Shown here: in pieces, positions 8,221 to 15,459 of the stretch
How positions within the stretch are numbered: the stretch's first letter is position 1
Layout: each line of letters begins with the position of its first letter
Source: an uncultured Eubacteriales bacterium
GTDB lineage: Bacteria; Bacillota; Clostridia; Oscillospirales; Oscillospiraceae
Direction of reading: 5' to 3'
Length of the DNA: 25,172 nucleotides
NCBI GenBank assembly: GCA_900544295.1
Contig: UQUO01000028.1
Coordinates: 1-25,172 of the forward strand
Translations under genes and position numbers: made by a program
The notes under the pieces: model-generated
Told to the model about the DNA's origin: nothing
Database searches by the model: none
What the model saw: only the letters and a program-made list of their open reading frames with translations

Positions 8221-8251
8221 GGCTGCTTGTTTGTCCGCTTCGGGGAGCGTC

Positions 8252-8920
8252 TCACTCAAACCACCCGGTCGCGCCCGGCTCGGGGCGGAGGAGGGCTTCA
8301 AGCGGTATGCTCGCGCTGCCGCCGCCGTGATAGCCTATCTGCGCGGCGCCGTCCTCCACGGAGCCGAGACTGACGAGGCCGTAGCCCCAGTCAAACTTGC
8401 TCTCGTCCACCTTCAGCGGCCAGGTCACCTGTTCCATGTTCTCCGCCGTGTACTCCGCGGCGCACTCCACCGGTATCCAGCCCAGCGAGCCCTCGGTGGC
8501 GTCCATCACGGCGCACTCAACGAGCAGCCACTCCTCCGGCGGCTCGGTCAGCTCGCTGCTCAGCTTCACGCGGCACTTTGCGACGACCTCGACGTACTCG
8601 TTTTCCATAGGGTGCCCGCATTTGAGCTGCGGCTCGACCGGCGAGACCAGTATGCCCTCTGGGCAGTTGACGATGGCCTGGCTGAACTCCGGCTCGACCC
8701 GTATCATGTTTTCGAGGGAGTATTCCGCCCCCTCCCCGGCCCCGGCTAGCGCCTCCGCGGCCTCAGCCAGCCGCGCCTCGGCCTGCTCAAGCTCGGCTTC
8801 GAGCTCCTCTATGCGCTGCTCCTGTTCCATCTCCAGCTTCGTGAGCGGCAGCTCCCCGTCCCCGCAGCCCGAGAGCAGCAGCGCGCCGCAGAGCAGAGCG
8901 ATCGTGATGAGCTTTTTCAT
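8252..8920 (-). CDS. Lipoprotein with coiled coil and SH3-like region, function unknown
   Basis: The protein has 222 residues from the ATG at 8920, chosen because GGATGG is 8 nt upstream; an in-frame ATG at 8932 is too close to its ribosome site. It begins with a lipoprotein signal peptide, KKLITIALLCGALLLSGC, whose cysteine would be lipidated, so it should sit on the outer face of the membrane. A glutamate/alanine-rich heptad region (EQEQRIEELEAELEQAEARL) predicts a coiled coil. The C-terminal half contains EWLLVEC...GSLGWIPVEC, a pattern seen in bacterial SH3-like modules of cell-envelope proteins. I do not recognise a named family. It was next to the tRNA-Ser gene before the island inserted and shows no link to either metabolic locus. 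Confidence 0.75.
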   Translation of the reverse strand: MKKLITIALLCGALLLSGCGDGELPLTKLEMEQEQRIEELEAELEQAEARLAEAAEALAGAGEGAEYSLENMIRVEPEFSQAIVNCPEGILVSPVEPQLKCGHPMENEYVEVVAKCRVKLSSELTEPPEEWLLVECAVMDATEGSLGWIPVECAAEYTAENMEQVTWPLKVDESKFDWGYGLVSLGSVEDGAAQIGYHGGGSASIPLEALLRPEPGATGWFE

Positions 8921-9034
8921 ATCGTTTTCCATCCTTCCTTCCCCATGCTGAGCTGGGAGGCGGCAAAACTGTCTCCGGCCGGACGCGCCGGCTTCACCAC
9001 ATTATACCATATCCCCCGCGCCGCCGCAACGAAA

Positions 9035-9062
9035 AGCGCCGGGAGCAAACGCTCCCGGCGCT
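9035..9062 (-). terminator. Terminator of the interrupted tRNA-Ser gene
   Basis: Twelve-base-pair perfect stem AGCGCCGGGAGC/GCTCCCGGCGCT with an AAAC loop. It begins one base after the encoded CCA end of the tRNA 3' half and is followed by a T-run leftward. Its survival shows that the half-tRNA was once a complete transcribed gene here. Confidence 0.85.
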
Positions 9063-9063
9063 C

Positions 9064-9119
9064 TGGCGCAGCGGGTGGGATTCGAACCCACGTGATGTCT
9101 CCATCAAACTGATTTCGAG
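9064..9119 (-). pseudogene. 3' half of split tRNA-Ser(CGA) (left attachment junction)
   Basis: On the minus strand this reads anticodon loop CTCGAAA, stem TCAGT, a serine-type long variable arm (GATG GAGA CATC), T-arm GTGGGTTCGAATCCCAC, acceptor strand CCGCTGC, discriminator G and encoded CCA. The 5' side of the anticodon loop is replaced by unrelated sequence. The missing 5' half is at 20264-20306: its acceptor strand GCAGCGG pairs perfectly with CCGCTGC here. The shared core TGATTTCGAG is 9110-9119 on the plus strand. Confidence 0.9.
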
Positions 9120-9141
9120 AATTCTTGCCTCAGTTTTTGGA

Positions 9142-9354
9142 CTACCTAGGCTTTTTCCCCTGGCATCGCCCTACTGCAAAACTTTCCGGCCTTTCTTCCA
9201 AATAAATCCGTTTCCAACCTTGAATCTGGTCATGCCCTTGAACGTCATAAAGCCTGGCAGCCTCCTTGTAGCTCAGGGCATCCTGTATGACAGCCTCAAC
9301 TACCTGCTTCTTGAATTCTGGTGTATATCGTTTGTTTGGAATTCCTTTTGGCAT
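9142..9354 (-). pseudogene. Truncated IS3-family transposase OrfA
   Basis: Seventy residues from the ATG at 9354 match the N-terminal helix-turn-helix of IS3/IS150-type OrfA proteins (MPKGIPNKRYTPEFKKQVVEA, LSYKEAARLYDV, IQGWKRIYLEE). The reading frame ends after KKPR, where normal OrfA proteins continue into a leucine-zipper region, and no OrfB follows. The break is only about 22 bp from the left attachment core, so the IS may have been cut by an event at the element end. It is not expected to transpose. Confidence 0.8.
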
Positions 9355-9415
9355 AATAAAGCACCCCACTTGTTTTCCAGCATACCATACTGTCTAACAT
9401 ATGGGGTGCAGTTCA
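9142..9415 (-). mobile_element. IS3-family relic with one remaining terminal sequence
   Basis: On the minus strand the relic starts at 9415 with TGAACTGCACCCC, followed by TTAGACAG, the kind of end carried by IS3-family elements of the IS150 type. The truncated OrfA follows. The opposite end and OrfB are missing. Confidence 0.65.
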
Positions 9416-9423
9416 CTACCGGG

Positions 9424-9633
9424 TCATTTTATGTTGTGCTTATCTGTGCGGCCGGTGAGATAATCCAAACTCACGCCGTACAGCTCCGCGAGCTTCACCG
9501 CGTATGACAACGGCAACGCGCGCTCACCGCACTCGTATTTGCTATACTGCGACTGGCCGCAATGCAAATACCCCGATACGTATTTCTGCGTGAAGTCCGC
9601 ATCCTCCCGCAGCTCTCGTATGCGCAATTCCAT
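9424..9633 (-). CDS. Small Cro/CI-type (XRE) DNA-binding protein
   Basis: Sixty-nine residues from the ATG at 9633 form a single helix-turn-helix domain: LRIRELREDADFTQKYVSGYL, then QSQYSKYECGERALPLSYAVKLAELYGVSLDYLTG. This is the canonical five-helix XRE fold with almost no extra sequence. A GTG at 9642 is an alternative start; neither has a strong Shine-Dalgarno. It lies between the IS relic and the PucR gene near the left end of the element. It could regulate element maintenance or be a leftover from another mobile element. No toxin partner or second prophage-like gene is next to it. Confidence 0.8.
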   Translation of the reverse strand: MELRIRELREDADFTQKYVSGYLHCGQSQYSKYECGERALPLSYAVKLAELYGVSLDYLTGRTDKHNIK

Positions 9634-9688
9634 TTCTATCACCCGTATGAGTGTAACAGAGGAGCCTTACATTGAGGTTGAAAATGAT

Positions 9689-9730
9689 GAGACCGGCTGC
9701 GAGAGTTGATACATCTCGCGGCCGGTTCTC
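9689..9730 (-). terminator. Probable terminator of the PucR-type regulator gene
   Basis: Long imperfect stem: GAGACCGGCTGCGAGA pairs with TCTCGCGGCCGGTTCTC around a short loop. On the minus strand it is followed by a T-rich stretch (TCATCATTTTC). It lies 63 nt past the stop codon at 9793. Confidence 0.6.
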
Positions 9731-9792
9731 GTTATCCGTAAATTTGTACGCATAGGACAACGCTCATCAATCAGCTTGGATCTGACGCGGAG

Positions 9793-11052
9793 TTATTGCT
9801 TGTCGTTTCCATTATACCGGCATATCAATTTGCAGCACAACAATACTTTCTCATAAGCAGCCGCGTCAGAAAGGTCGACGCCCATGATTTCTTCGCACTT
9901 TTTTATGCGGTAGATCAAGGAGTTGCGGTGAATATAAAGCTTGGCGGCCGCCTTTGTTGTATCTCCGTATTCAAAGATATAGCAGCAGAGCGTGCTGAAA
10001 TAATCCGTAGAGTTGTTCTTGTCAAATTCTATAAGCCGCCTGATTTCCGGGAGCACAAGGGACTCTTGTGAGATATTGGAGCATCCGTAGCGGAGAATTA
10101 TTTCGGAGTAGCGGTCGTAGAACGAGTAAACATTGCCGCCGTCTCCGTGCGCTATATTCAGTTCCAATGCCAGACGAGCCTGCTCGTCATATACTCTGCG
10201 CTTCTCCAGTTCAGAAAAAAGCTCGCTTGCGCCGCAAATAAACTTGGCTTTGCACGAAACCTCTGCCTTGATATCGGCCAGTATTGTTTCTTGTTCGGAA
10301 GCGGACCGGATGTTCTGGAAGAACAAATATATATCGACAGTTTTATTCAAATACAGCATATTAGGGTATTTGATTTTGATATTGCCGATTATATTGCCAA
10401 GTCTGCCTTCGCTTATGTCCGTTATATGCATAGCGACTACCATAAAATCCGGGGTAATGCCCATGTTTTTGTAATATGCGGTGTCTTGCAGCAGCGTAAG
10501 CGGAGCATCGGTATCTTCAAGAAGTATGCGCGCAGCCAAAAGTCTGTCAGGAGTAGAATTTATCGGTTTTCTATAAAGCTTGCTGTCAAGAAAAATCTCA
10601 ACCGCAGTCGCAACCGCTGAATTTAGCTTCAGGGCAAAGTCGAGTTTTTTCGGGTCAAGATAGAGAACGGAGCAGCATCCCTCAATGCTGTTTCCGAGAT
10701 AGACGGCACAGGTGGTCTGCGGATAATCGGCGTTTATACCCCAGCTGGCGTCAATGGGTTTGCCGGCAGAAGCCATTTTGTCTGTAAACCCTTCGCCGAA
10801 GTAATAGTTGCTAACGGTCTCTGTTGTTGCGGCGCCTGAAGTAATAATCGTTTGCCACAAAGGGTCGGGACATGGATATGGTCCCCCATATGCTATAAGA
10901 TGAAACGCAATATCCGTGACGATAATGGGCATATGGAAATGCAGATACACCTTTTGCAAAAAAACGCTCAGGTCATCTGTCCGCGATAAAAGGCTCATCA
11001 GGTATTTGTATATATCATCGCCGTTATTGCCGCCGGAGCTTATACTAATCAT
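9793..11052 (-). CDS. PucR/CdaR-type transcriptional regulator of the cargo operon
   Basis: The protein has 419 residues. The C-terminal ~60 residues carry the PucR/CdaR helix-turn-helix (DTTKAAAKLYIHRNSLIYRIKKCEEIMGVDL), which defines the family. Upstream is a GGDEF-like middle region (about 185-300; FMVVAMHITD, KTVDIYLFFQN), and the N-terminal ~180 residues resemble a sensory domain (PIIVTDIAFHLIAYGG, GCCSVLYL). Family members usually activate nearby catabolic genes in response to the substrate. The gene diverges from the MFS-to-SDR operon across a 522-bp gap. It is noticeably richer in A+T than the genes around it, which suggests a different origin from the rest of the element. GGAGTGG lies about 9 nt before the ATG. 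Confidence 0.88.
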   Translation of the reverse strand: MISISSGGNNGDDIYKYLMSLLSRTDDLSVFLQKVYLHFHMPIIVTDIAFHLIAYGGPYPCPDPLWQTIITSGAATTETVSNYYFGEGFTDKMASAGKPIDASWGINADYPQTTCAVYLGNSIEGCCSVLYLDPKKLDFALKLNSAVATAVEIFLDSKLYRKPINSTPDRLLAARILLEDTDAPLTLLQDTAYYKNMGITPDFMVVAMHITDISEGRLGNIIGNIKIKYPNMLYLNKTVDIYLFFQNIRSASEQETILADIKAEVSCKAKFICGASELFSELEKRRVYDEQARLALELNIAHGDGGNVYSFYDRYSEIILRYGCSNISQESLVLPEIRRLIEFDKNNSTDYFSTLCCYIFEYGDTTKAAAKLYIHRNSLIYRIKKCEEIMGVDLSDAAAYEKVLLCCKLICRYNGNDKQ

Positions 11053-11209
11053 GTATTACCACCACTCCGCTAGAAAGAGTCGTCGTTTGTTAGATAATAT
11101 ATTATCAAATATAAAGACTTATTCAAGAAGGCGCCGCAAAGTTTGTGTCGAACAACAAATAGCCTGGTTAATGTTTTTGCAAAATACAGATGAAATACTG
11201 AAAGAATTG

Positions 11210-11369
11210 TGATATAATAAGATGTTTTACGGTTATCAAATATGAAAAGTGACAAAAACGCAACGCTGACGTTTTGCGATATGACGAAAAACACCGCTGG
11301 TCAACCATTTAACGAACTCATGCCTGGATAAAGATCGGAGGCGCCTGGGCCCGGGCGCCTCCGATCTTT
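11210..11369 (+). ncRNA. Putative short leader or small RNA ended by a terminator
   Basis: TGATATAAT at 11210-11218 is a perfect extended -10 element; no good -35 is seen, as is common for that class. Transcription would start near 11225 and meet the terminator at 11333-11369, giving about 145 nt. Inside is a small stem, AAAACG...CGTTTT, around 11255-11277. It could be an attenuator ahead of the MFS operon, an independent small RNA, or an old fragment. I recognise no known riboswitch. Confidence 0.35.
11331..11369 (+). terminator. Strong intrinsic terminator inside the cargo operon leader
   Basis: Stem GATCGGAGGCGCC/GGCGCCTCCGATC with a GC-rich loop, extended by AAA/TTT pairs and followed by TTTATTTCTTT on the plus strand. 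It lies about 205 bp before the MFS start codon, with no gene upstream on the same strand that it would obviously serve. Confidence 0.85.
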
Positions 11370-11437
11370 ATTTCTTTCCCCATGAATGGATAGTGCAAAT
11401 GTCAAAATTGGACTTGCTATCTTTTGGCGATATGCAG

Positions 11438-11465
11438 TTGAACATCTTTTTGACGATGTGATAAT
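11438..11465 (+). promoter_or_regulatory. Probable promoter of the cargo operon
   Basis: TTGAAC (11438-11443), 16-base spacer, GATAAT (11460-11465) with a TG just upstream. It is downstream of the terminator and about 110 bp before the MFS start, so it can drive the operon. A TTGACG at 11450-11455 overlaps but lacks a matching -10. Confidence 0.5.
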
Positions 11466-11574
11466 TTTGAGACACTCTTGGGGCAGACGATATGCCCGCG
11501 CAGGAACAACCGGGCGATCGAACCCCCGTTATCACAGAATGTGGGGAAAACGACAAAAAAGGAGAGCAAACAAA

Positions 11575-12849
11575 ATGAACAAAAACGGGCTTGTCAAAAG
11601 CAGCAATTACGCATGGTGCGTAATGGTACTACTGACGCTGATGCAGTTCGTGTACGCTGGCCTCACGCTCAGCACGGTTACATTGTACATGGAACCGATC
11701 CTCAGCGCTCATCCCGAATTATCACGTACCGCATACTCATTGACGATCACTCTTAACGGCGGCGCCAACGCCATCATAAGCGTCTTCTACGGCAAGTTCG
11801 TTGAAAAGTTCGGCATGAAGACGATGATCTCCGTCTGTTCTCTGCTGATGATCGCCGGCGTCCTTCTCTACGCGAACGGCACTGTTATCTGGATGTTCTA
11901 CCTCGCGGCTATTCTGCAGGGTATTTCCCTCTGCTTCTGCTCCGGCGCATCCTGCTCCATAATCTTCAGCAAATGGTTTGCTCACTCCACGGGAACCCTG
12001 CTTTCCATAACCGCCATCGGCTCCGGACTCGCCGGCGTTATTTTCAGCCCCATAGTTTCCACCTGGATAAGCACGATCGGCTGGATCGGTTCCCTCTACA
12101 TCAACTGCGCTATCGTTGTATTTACGGCCGTCCTCCTCATCGTATTCCTCAAGGACAGCCCGGAGAAGTACGGCATAAAGCCGATGTGGAACGACAAGGT
12201 CAAGATAGCCGATGAAAGCGGCGAGATCATATCCTACGGCGTCACCTCCAAGGAAGCCTACAAGACCATCCAGTTCTGGTGCGGCACCATCGGCATCGGT
12301 CTTTTCGGCCTCATAATCTACGGCGCCATCTGCAACATCGCGGTCTTCTCCTCTGACCTTGGTTATGACGGCGGCATCATGCTCTCGGTCATGTACGCCG
12401 CGAACATTATCCTCCAGCTCCCCTTCGGCATCCTGGCAGACAAGCTGGGCATCCGTACTTGCATGGTCGCATACTCCCTCATGGCCATTGGAGCCGTCTT
12501 CATTTACGCCACCGCCCCCGCGATCGGCATGATGTACGTCGGCACCGTCCTGCTTGGCGGCTCCTTCTGCATCCTGAAGGCCACCCTCCCCGTGTATACC
12601 CTTCAGATTTTCGGCAACCGCGCTCAGGGCCAGATCATGGGCATCATGATAGCCGTCATGAACTGCGGCGTTGCGTTCGGTATGCCCGTGCTCAACGCGG
12701 CGTACGACCTCACCGGCTCCTACAGCGGTATGTTCAAGCTGTTCGGATTCGTTGGCGTTGCTCTCGCTGTGATAATATTCCTGGGCTGCAAGCCTATCCG
12801 GAAGGTCGTTGATGAGAAGAAGGCGATAGAGTCCGGCGCGAACGTCTGA
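11575..12849 (+). CDS. MFS transporter, OxlT/UhpC-like, of the element cargo operon
   Basis: The protein is 424 residues from the ATG at 11575, which has GGAG 10 nt upstream. The frame is open further upstream, but that stretch has no transporter-like sequence. There are twelve hydrophobic segments. After helix 2 comes YGKFVEKFGMKTMI and in the second half FGILADKLGIRTCMVAYSL, the paired loop motifs of the major facilitator superfamily. KDSPEKYGIKPMWND in the central loop is typical of the oxalate:formate-antiporter/monocarboxylate-like branch. First gene of a co-directional operon with an ene-reductase, two DUF3237 proteins and two SDRs, so it probably brings in or exchanges their substrate or product, likely an organic acid or small hydrophobic compound. 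It differs from the MFS gene at 4939-6159 in motif and sequence. Confidence 0.88.
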   Translation: MNKNGLVKSSNYAWCVMVLLTLMQFVYAGLTLSTVTLYMEPILSAHPELSRTAYSLTITLNGGANAIISVFYGKFVEKFGMKTMISVCSLLMIAGVLLYANGTVIWMFYLAAILQGISLCFCSGASCSIIFSKWFAHSTGTLLSITAIGSGLAGVIFSPIVSTWISTIGWIGSLYINCAIVVFTAVLLIVFLKDSPEKYGIKPMWNDKVKIADESGEIISYGVTSKEAYKTIQFWCGTIGIGLFGLIIYGAICNIAVFSSDLGYDGGIMLSVMYAANIILQLPFGILADKLGIRTCMVAYSLMAIGAVFIYATAPAIGMMYVGTVLLGGSFCILKATLPVYTLQIFGNRAQGQIMGIMIAVMNCGVAFGMPVLNAAYDLTGSYSGMFKLFGFVGVALAVIIFLGCKPIRKVVDEKKAIESGANV

Positions 12850-12932
12850 GCCGTCTTCAAGCAAACTTAGTCCACCCTGGCAGCAAAAATGATTATTATA
12901 TCCAGAAAATCAGCTAAGGAGAAATCTTAACG

Positions 12933-14888
12933 ATGGAAAAGAAAGATTACAGTCCGCTTTTTACCCCGTTTAAAATTGGCAAGATGGAGGTCAAAAACCG
13001 CATCGTCCTCTCCCCGATGGGCCACAACGCTTCGCTTCCATACGGCGCAAAGTCTGACTGGGAAATTGACTATTTTGAAGAAAGGGCCAGGGGCGGCGTT
13101 GGCATGATAATCACTGGATGCACGCCCCTCACCGAGAAGATAGCGCAGGGCTCCCACGAAGGCACTCTCGAGAGCGATATCCCCATTCCCTCTTATACGC
13201 ACCTCGTTGAGAGAGTCCACCGCTGGGGAGCAAAAATATGCCTTCAGATGACTCCGGGCACCGGCCGCAACGGCTATCCCAACGAGTTCGGTGACAAACT
13301 CATATCCTCCTGTGAGCAGCCCACCTTCTTCAATCCGAACGTTCTCACCCGCGGGATGACCGTTGAGGAGATCAAAGAGCTTCAGGAAACCTTCAAATAC
13401 GCCGCCGGTGTTGCGCGCGACGCGGGCTTTGATGCCATAGAGATCCATGCCCACGCCGGTTATCTTATTGACCAGTTCATGTCCAAGTGCTTCAACCACC
13501 GCACCGATGAGTACGGCGGCTCCGCGGAGAACCGCACCCGTTTCGCCCGCGAGATCGTAGAGGCCGTCCGCTCTGTTGTAGGCCCCGACATGCCCATCCT
13601 CTTCCGTATCGCTCTCGACCACGGCTGGGAGGGCGGCCGCACCTTTGAAGAGTCCAAGGAACTGGTTGAATGGCTCCAGAAGTGCAGCATAGACGCTTTC
13701 GACGTGGACGCCGGTTCTTACGAGCGCCTCGACTACATATTCCCGCCTTCCTACCAGGGCCCGGCCTGCATGTCCTATGTCTGCGACTTTGCGCGCGAAA
13801 ACATCAAGACCCCCATTCTCAACGGCGGCACCCACGATCCCGACACCGCGCTCGACCTCATAGTCTCCGGCAAGGCTGACTTCGCCATCATGGGCCGTGC
13901 TCTTATCGCAGACCCCGACATTCCCAACAAGCTGCTTGCCGGACATCGCGAGGACGTCCGTCCCTGCCTGCGCTGCAACGAGGACTGCATCGGCCGCATC
14001 TGGAACCGCCGCACGAAGATCTCCTGCTCCGTCAACACCCGTGTCGGCGAGGAGAGGGCGTTCAAGATTGAGAAGACCAACGACCCGAAGAACATAATCG
14101 TCATCGGCGCCGGCCCCTCCGGCCTGGAAGCCGCCAGGGTCGCCGCTCTCAAGGGGCACAAGGTTGCCTTGTACGAAAAGGACGGCCACATCGGCGGTAC
14201 CGCCCGCGTGATCGCCACTGCCTCTTTCAAGAACTACATCCGCGCTCTCTTCGACTGGTACGGAGTACAGATGGAGAAGCTGGGCGTTGAAATCCACCTT
14301 AACACCGAAGTGAAGGCGGACGACCCCATGTTTGAGACGGCCGACTGGATATTCGTCAGCGAAGGCACCGAGCCTGTTTGCCCGCCCATTCCCGGCCTCA
14401 ACGGAGCCAATGTCCACAATATGTATGAGGTTCATAAGGACCACAGCCTTGTCAAGGGCGACAATGTCGTCATCTGCGGCGGCGGCGAATCCGGCTGCGA
14501 CGGTGGATACGAGCTGGCGCTTGACTACGGCAAGAACGTTACCATAGTTGAGATGTTCAACATAATGGCGAAGGATGCGATGTTCATCAATCGTGATTGC
14601 ATCGTTGCCAAGATGAAGAAGCTGGGCGTCCGTCTGATGACCAGCACCAAGGTCCTCAGCGTCGACGAGAACGGCGTTACTGTTGAGAAGGAAGACGGCG
14701 CCACCGAATACCTCCCCGCAGACACCGTTATCAACGCCCTCGGCATGAGGCCCAAGACCGGACTCGTTGATGCTCTCAAGGCCAAGTACTACACCAAGAC
14801 CATAGCCATGGGCGACAGCGTCAAAATGGGCAAGATCGGCACCGCCGTGAGGAGCGGTTTCTTCGCCGCGATGTCTATCGACCGCTGA
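12933..14888 (+). CDS. Fe-S flavin ene-reductase, 2,4-dienoyl-CoA reductase/BaiCD-like (element copy)
   Basis: This 651-residue paralogue of the enzyme at 1212-3149 has the same three parts. The OYE barrel starts FTPFKIGKMEVKNRIVLSPM and contains HAHAGYLIDQFMSKCFNHRTDEYGGS with the likely catalytic tyrosine. The 4Fe-4S cysteines are C345, C348, C352 and C365 (spacing 2-3-12). The FAD/NAD(P) region has NIIVIGAGPSGLEAARVAALKGH and VVICGGGESGCDGGYELAL. It follows the MFS gene by 83 bp, with AGGAGA before the ATG. The two paralogues are clearly diverged, so this is not a recent duplication. Expected chemistry is NAD(P)H-driven reduction of a C=C conjugated to a carbonyl. The neighbouring SDRs would supply or consume the carbonyl. 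The substrate is unknown. Confidence 0.9.
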   Translation: MEKKDYSPLFTPFKIGKMEVKNRIVLSPMGHNASLPYGAKSDWEIDYFEERARGGVGMIITGCTPLTEKIAQGSHEGTLESDIPIPSYTHLVERVHRWGAKICLQMTPGTGRNGYPNEFGDKLISSCEQPTFFNPNVLTRGMTVEEIKELQETFKYAAGVARDAGFDAIEIHAHAGYLIDQFMSKCFNHRTDEYGGSAENRTRFAREIVEAVRSVVGPDMPILFRIALDHGWEGGRTFEESKELVEWLQKCSIDAFDVDAGSYERLDYIFPPSYQGPACMSYVCDFARENIKTPILNGGTHDPDTALDLIVSGKADFAIMGRALIADPDIPNKLLAGHREDVRPCLRCNEDCIGRIWNRRTKISCSVNTRVGEERAFKIEKTNDPKNIIVIGAGPSGLEAARVAALKGHKVALYEKDGHIGGTARVIATASFKNYIRALFDWYGVQMEKLGVEIHLNTEVKADDPMFETADWIFVSEGTEPVCPPIPGLNGANVHNMYEVHKDHSLVKGDNVVICGGGESGCDGGYELALDYGKNVTIVEMFNIMAKDAMFINRDCIVAKMKKLGVRLMTSTKVLSVDENGVTVEKEDGATEYLPADTVINALGMRPKTGLVDALKAKYYTKTIAMGDSVKMGKIGTAVRSGFFAAMSIDR

Positions 14889-14894
14889 CCAGGC

Positions 14895-14929
14895 GGTATC
14901 CATGCCGGCCTGATGCCGGCATGGATACC
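14895..14929 (+). promoter_or_regulatory. Perfect 15-bp intercistronic stem-loop
   Basis: Arms GGTATCCATGCCGGC and GCCGGCATGGATACC enclose a 5-base loop, directly after the ene-reductase stop codon. No T-run follows, so it is unlikely to be a simple terminator. It probably sets mRNA stability or processing between the ene-reductase and the DUF3237 genes, giving them different expression levels. Confidence 0.7.
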
Positions 14930-14955
14930 CTAAAATCAAGAAAGGAACATTGACT

Positions 14956-15444
14956 ATGAGAGAGCTTATCCCCTACGAGTTAGAATATCTTTTCTCCTAT
15001 GCGGCAGATTGCGATCCCGGTTTTGAAGTGTATGATCCTTCGCCTTTCGGAGGCTTCCGCCTTACTGGCTATATCGTCGGCGGCTGGGTAAAAGGCGATA
15101 AGATCAACGGTAAGCTCAAGCCCTTCGGCGGCGACTGGTGCCACGGCACCCCTAACGGCACCCAGAACGTAAATGTGCGCGCAACGATCGTCACCGATGA
15201 CGGCGCAAAAATCTACATGCCGTATCAGGGCCGCAATGACATAGGCGGTTACGATGACGTCCTGAAATACAAAAAGTTTATCTTCCCCGAGCAGGTGCGC
15301 AACGCGATACATTATCAGTTTGAGACGGATGATCCTCGCTATGAATGGCTTAACCACACGTTCTGCATTGGCTTCGGCGTTGCAAAATTCAGCGATCCCG
15401 TTGTTGTGCGTTATGATGTTTATGCCGTCCGCGTCAAGAAGTGA
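14956..15444 (+). CDS. DUF3237 family protein (first of tandem pair)
   Basis: The protein has 162 residues from the ATG at 14956 (AAAGGAA 9 nt upstream); a TTG two codons earlier is less likely. It fits the DUF3237 (UPF0311) small beta-barrel family: LEYLFSYAAD at the start, GGFRLTGYIVGGWVKGDKINGKLKPFGGDW in the middle, TIVTDDGAKIYMPYQG, then DPRYEWLNHTFCIGFGVAKFSDPVVVRYDVYAV, which is close to the family's C-terminal signature. The family has no firmly established general function that I can name; it recurs beside oxidoreductases of aromatic and terpenoid metabolism. In this operon it could be an isomerase, a dehydratase/lyase, or a binding protein for the substrate of the ene-reductase and SDRs. 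Confidence 0.8.
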   Translation: MRELIPYELEYLFSYAADCDPGFEVYDPSPFGGFRLTGYIVGGWVKGDKINGKLKPFGGDWCHGTPNGTQNVNVRATIVTDDGAKIYMPYQGRNDIGGYDDVLKYKKFIFPEQVRNAIHYQFETDDPRYEWLNHTFCIGFGVAKFSDPVVVRYDVYAVRVKK

Positions 15445-15459
15445 TAAAGGAGAAGAAAA

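Larger units (their letters stand above)
11053..11574. other. Long divergent intergenic region with two promoters and an internal terminator
   Basis: There are 522 bp between the PucR-type gene and the MFS gene. No convincing protein is encoded: the open frames here (for example leftward 11294-11070) have no ribosome site or family resemblance. It holds an extended -10 promoter (11210-11218), a strong intrinsic terminator (11333-11369) and a second promoter (11438-11465), described separately. The stretch 11220-11330 would be transcribed as a ~145-nt RNA ending at the terminator. Confidence 0.6.

Noticed and set aside
9424..9760. Toxin-antitoxin pair at the XRE gene
   Set aside because: The only adjacent open frame (9542-9760, same strand) overlaps the XRE gene and the terminator hairpin and has no toxin-like sequence.
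11386..11574. N-terminal extension of the element MFS protein
   Set aside because: Arg-rich, non-membrane sequence overlapping promoter elements; the ATG at 11575 has the ribosome site and fits family length.
12927..14939. 670-codon open frame on the minus strand
   Set aside because: Antisense shadow of the element's ene-reductase, with no ribosome site or recognisable domain.
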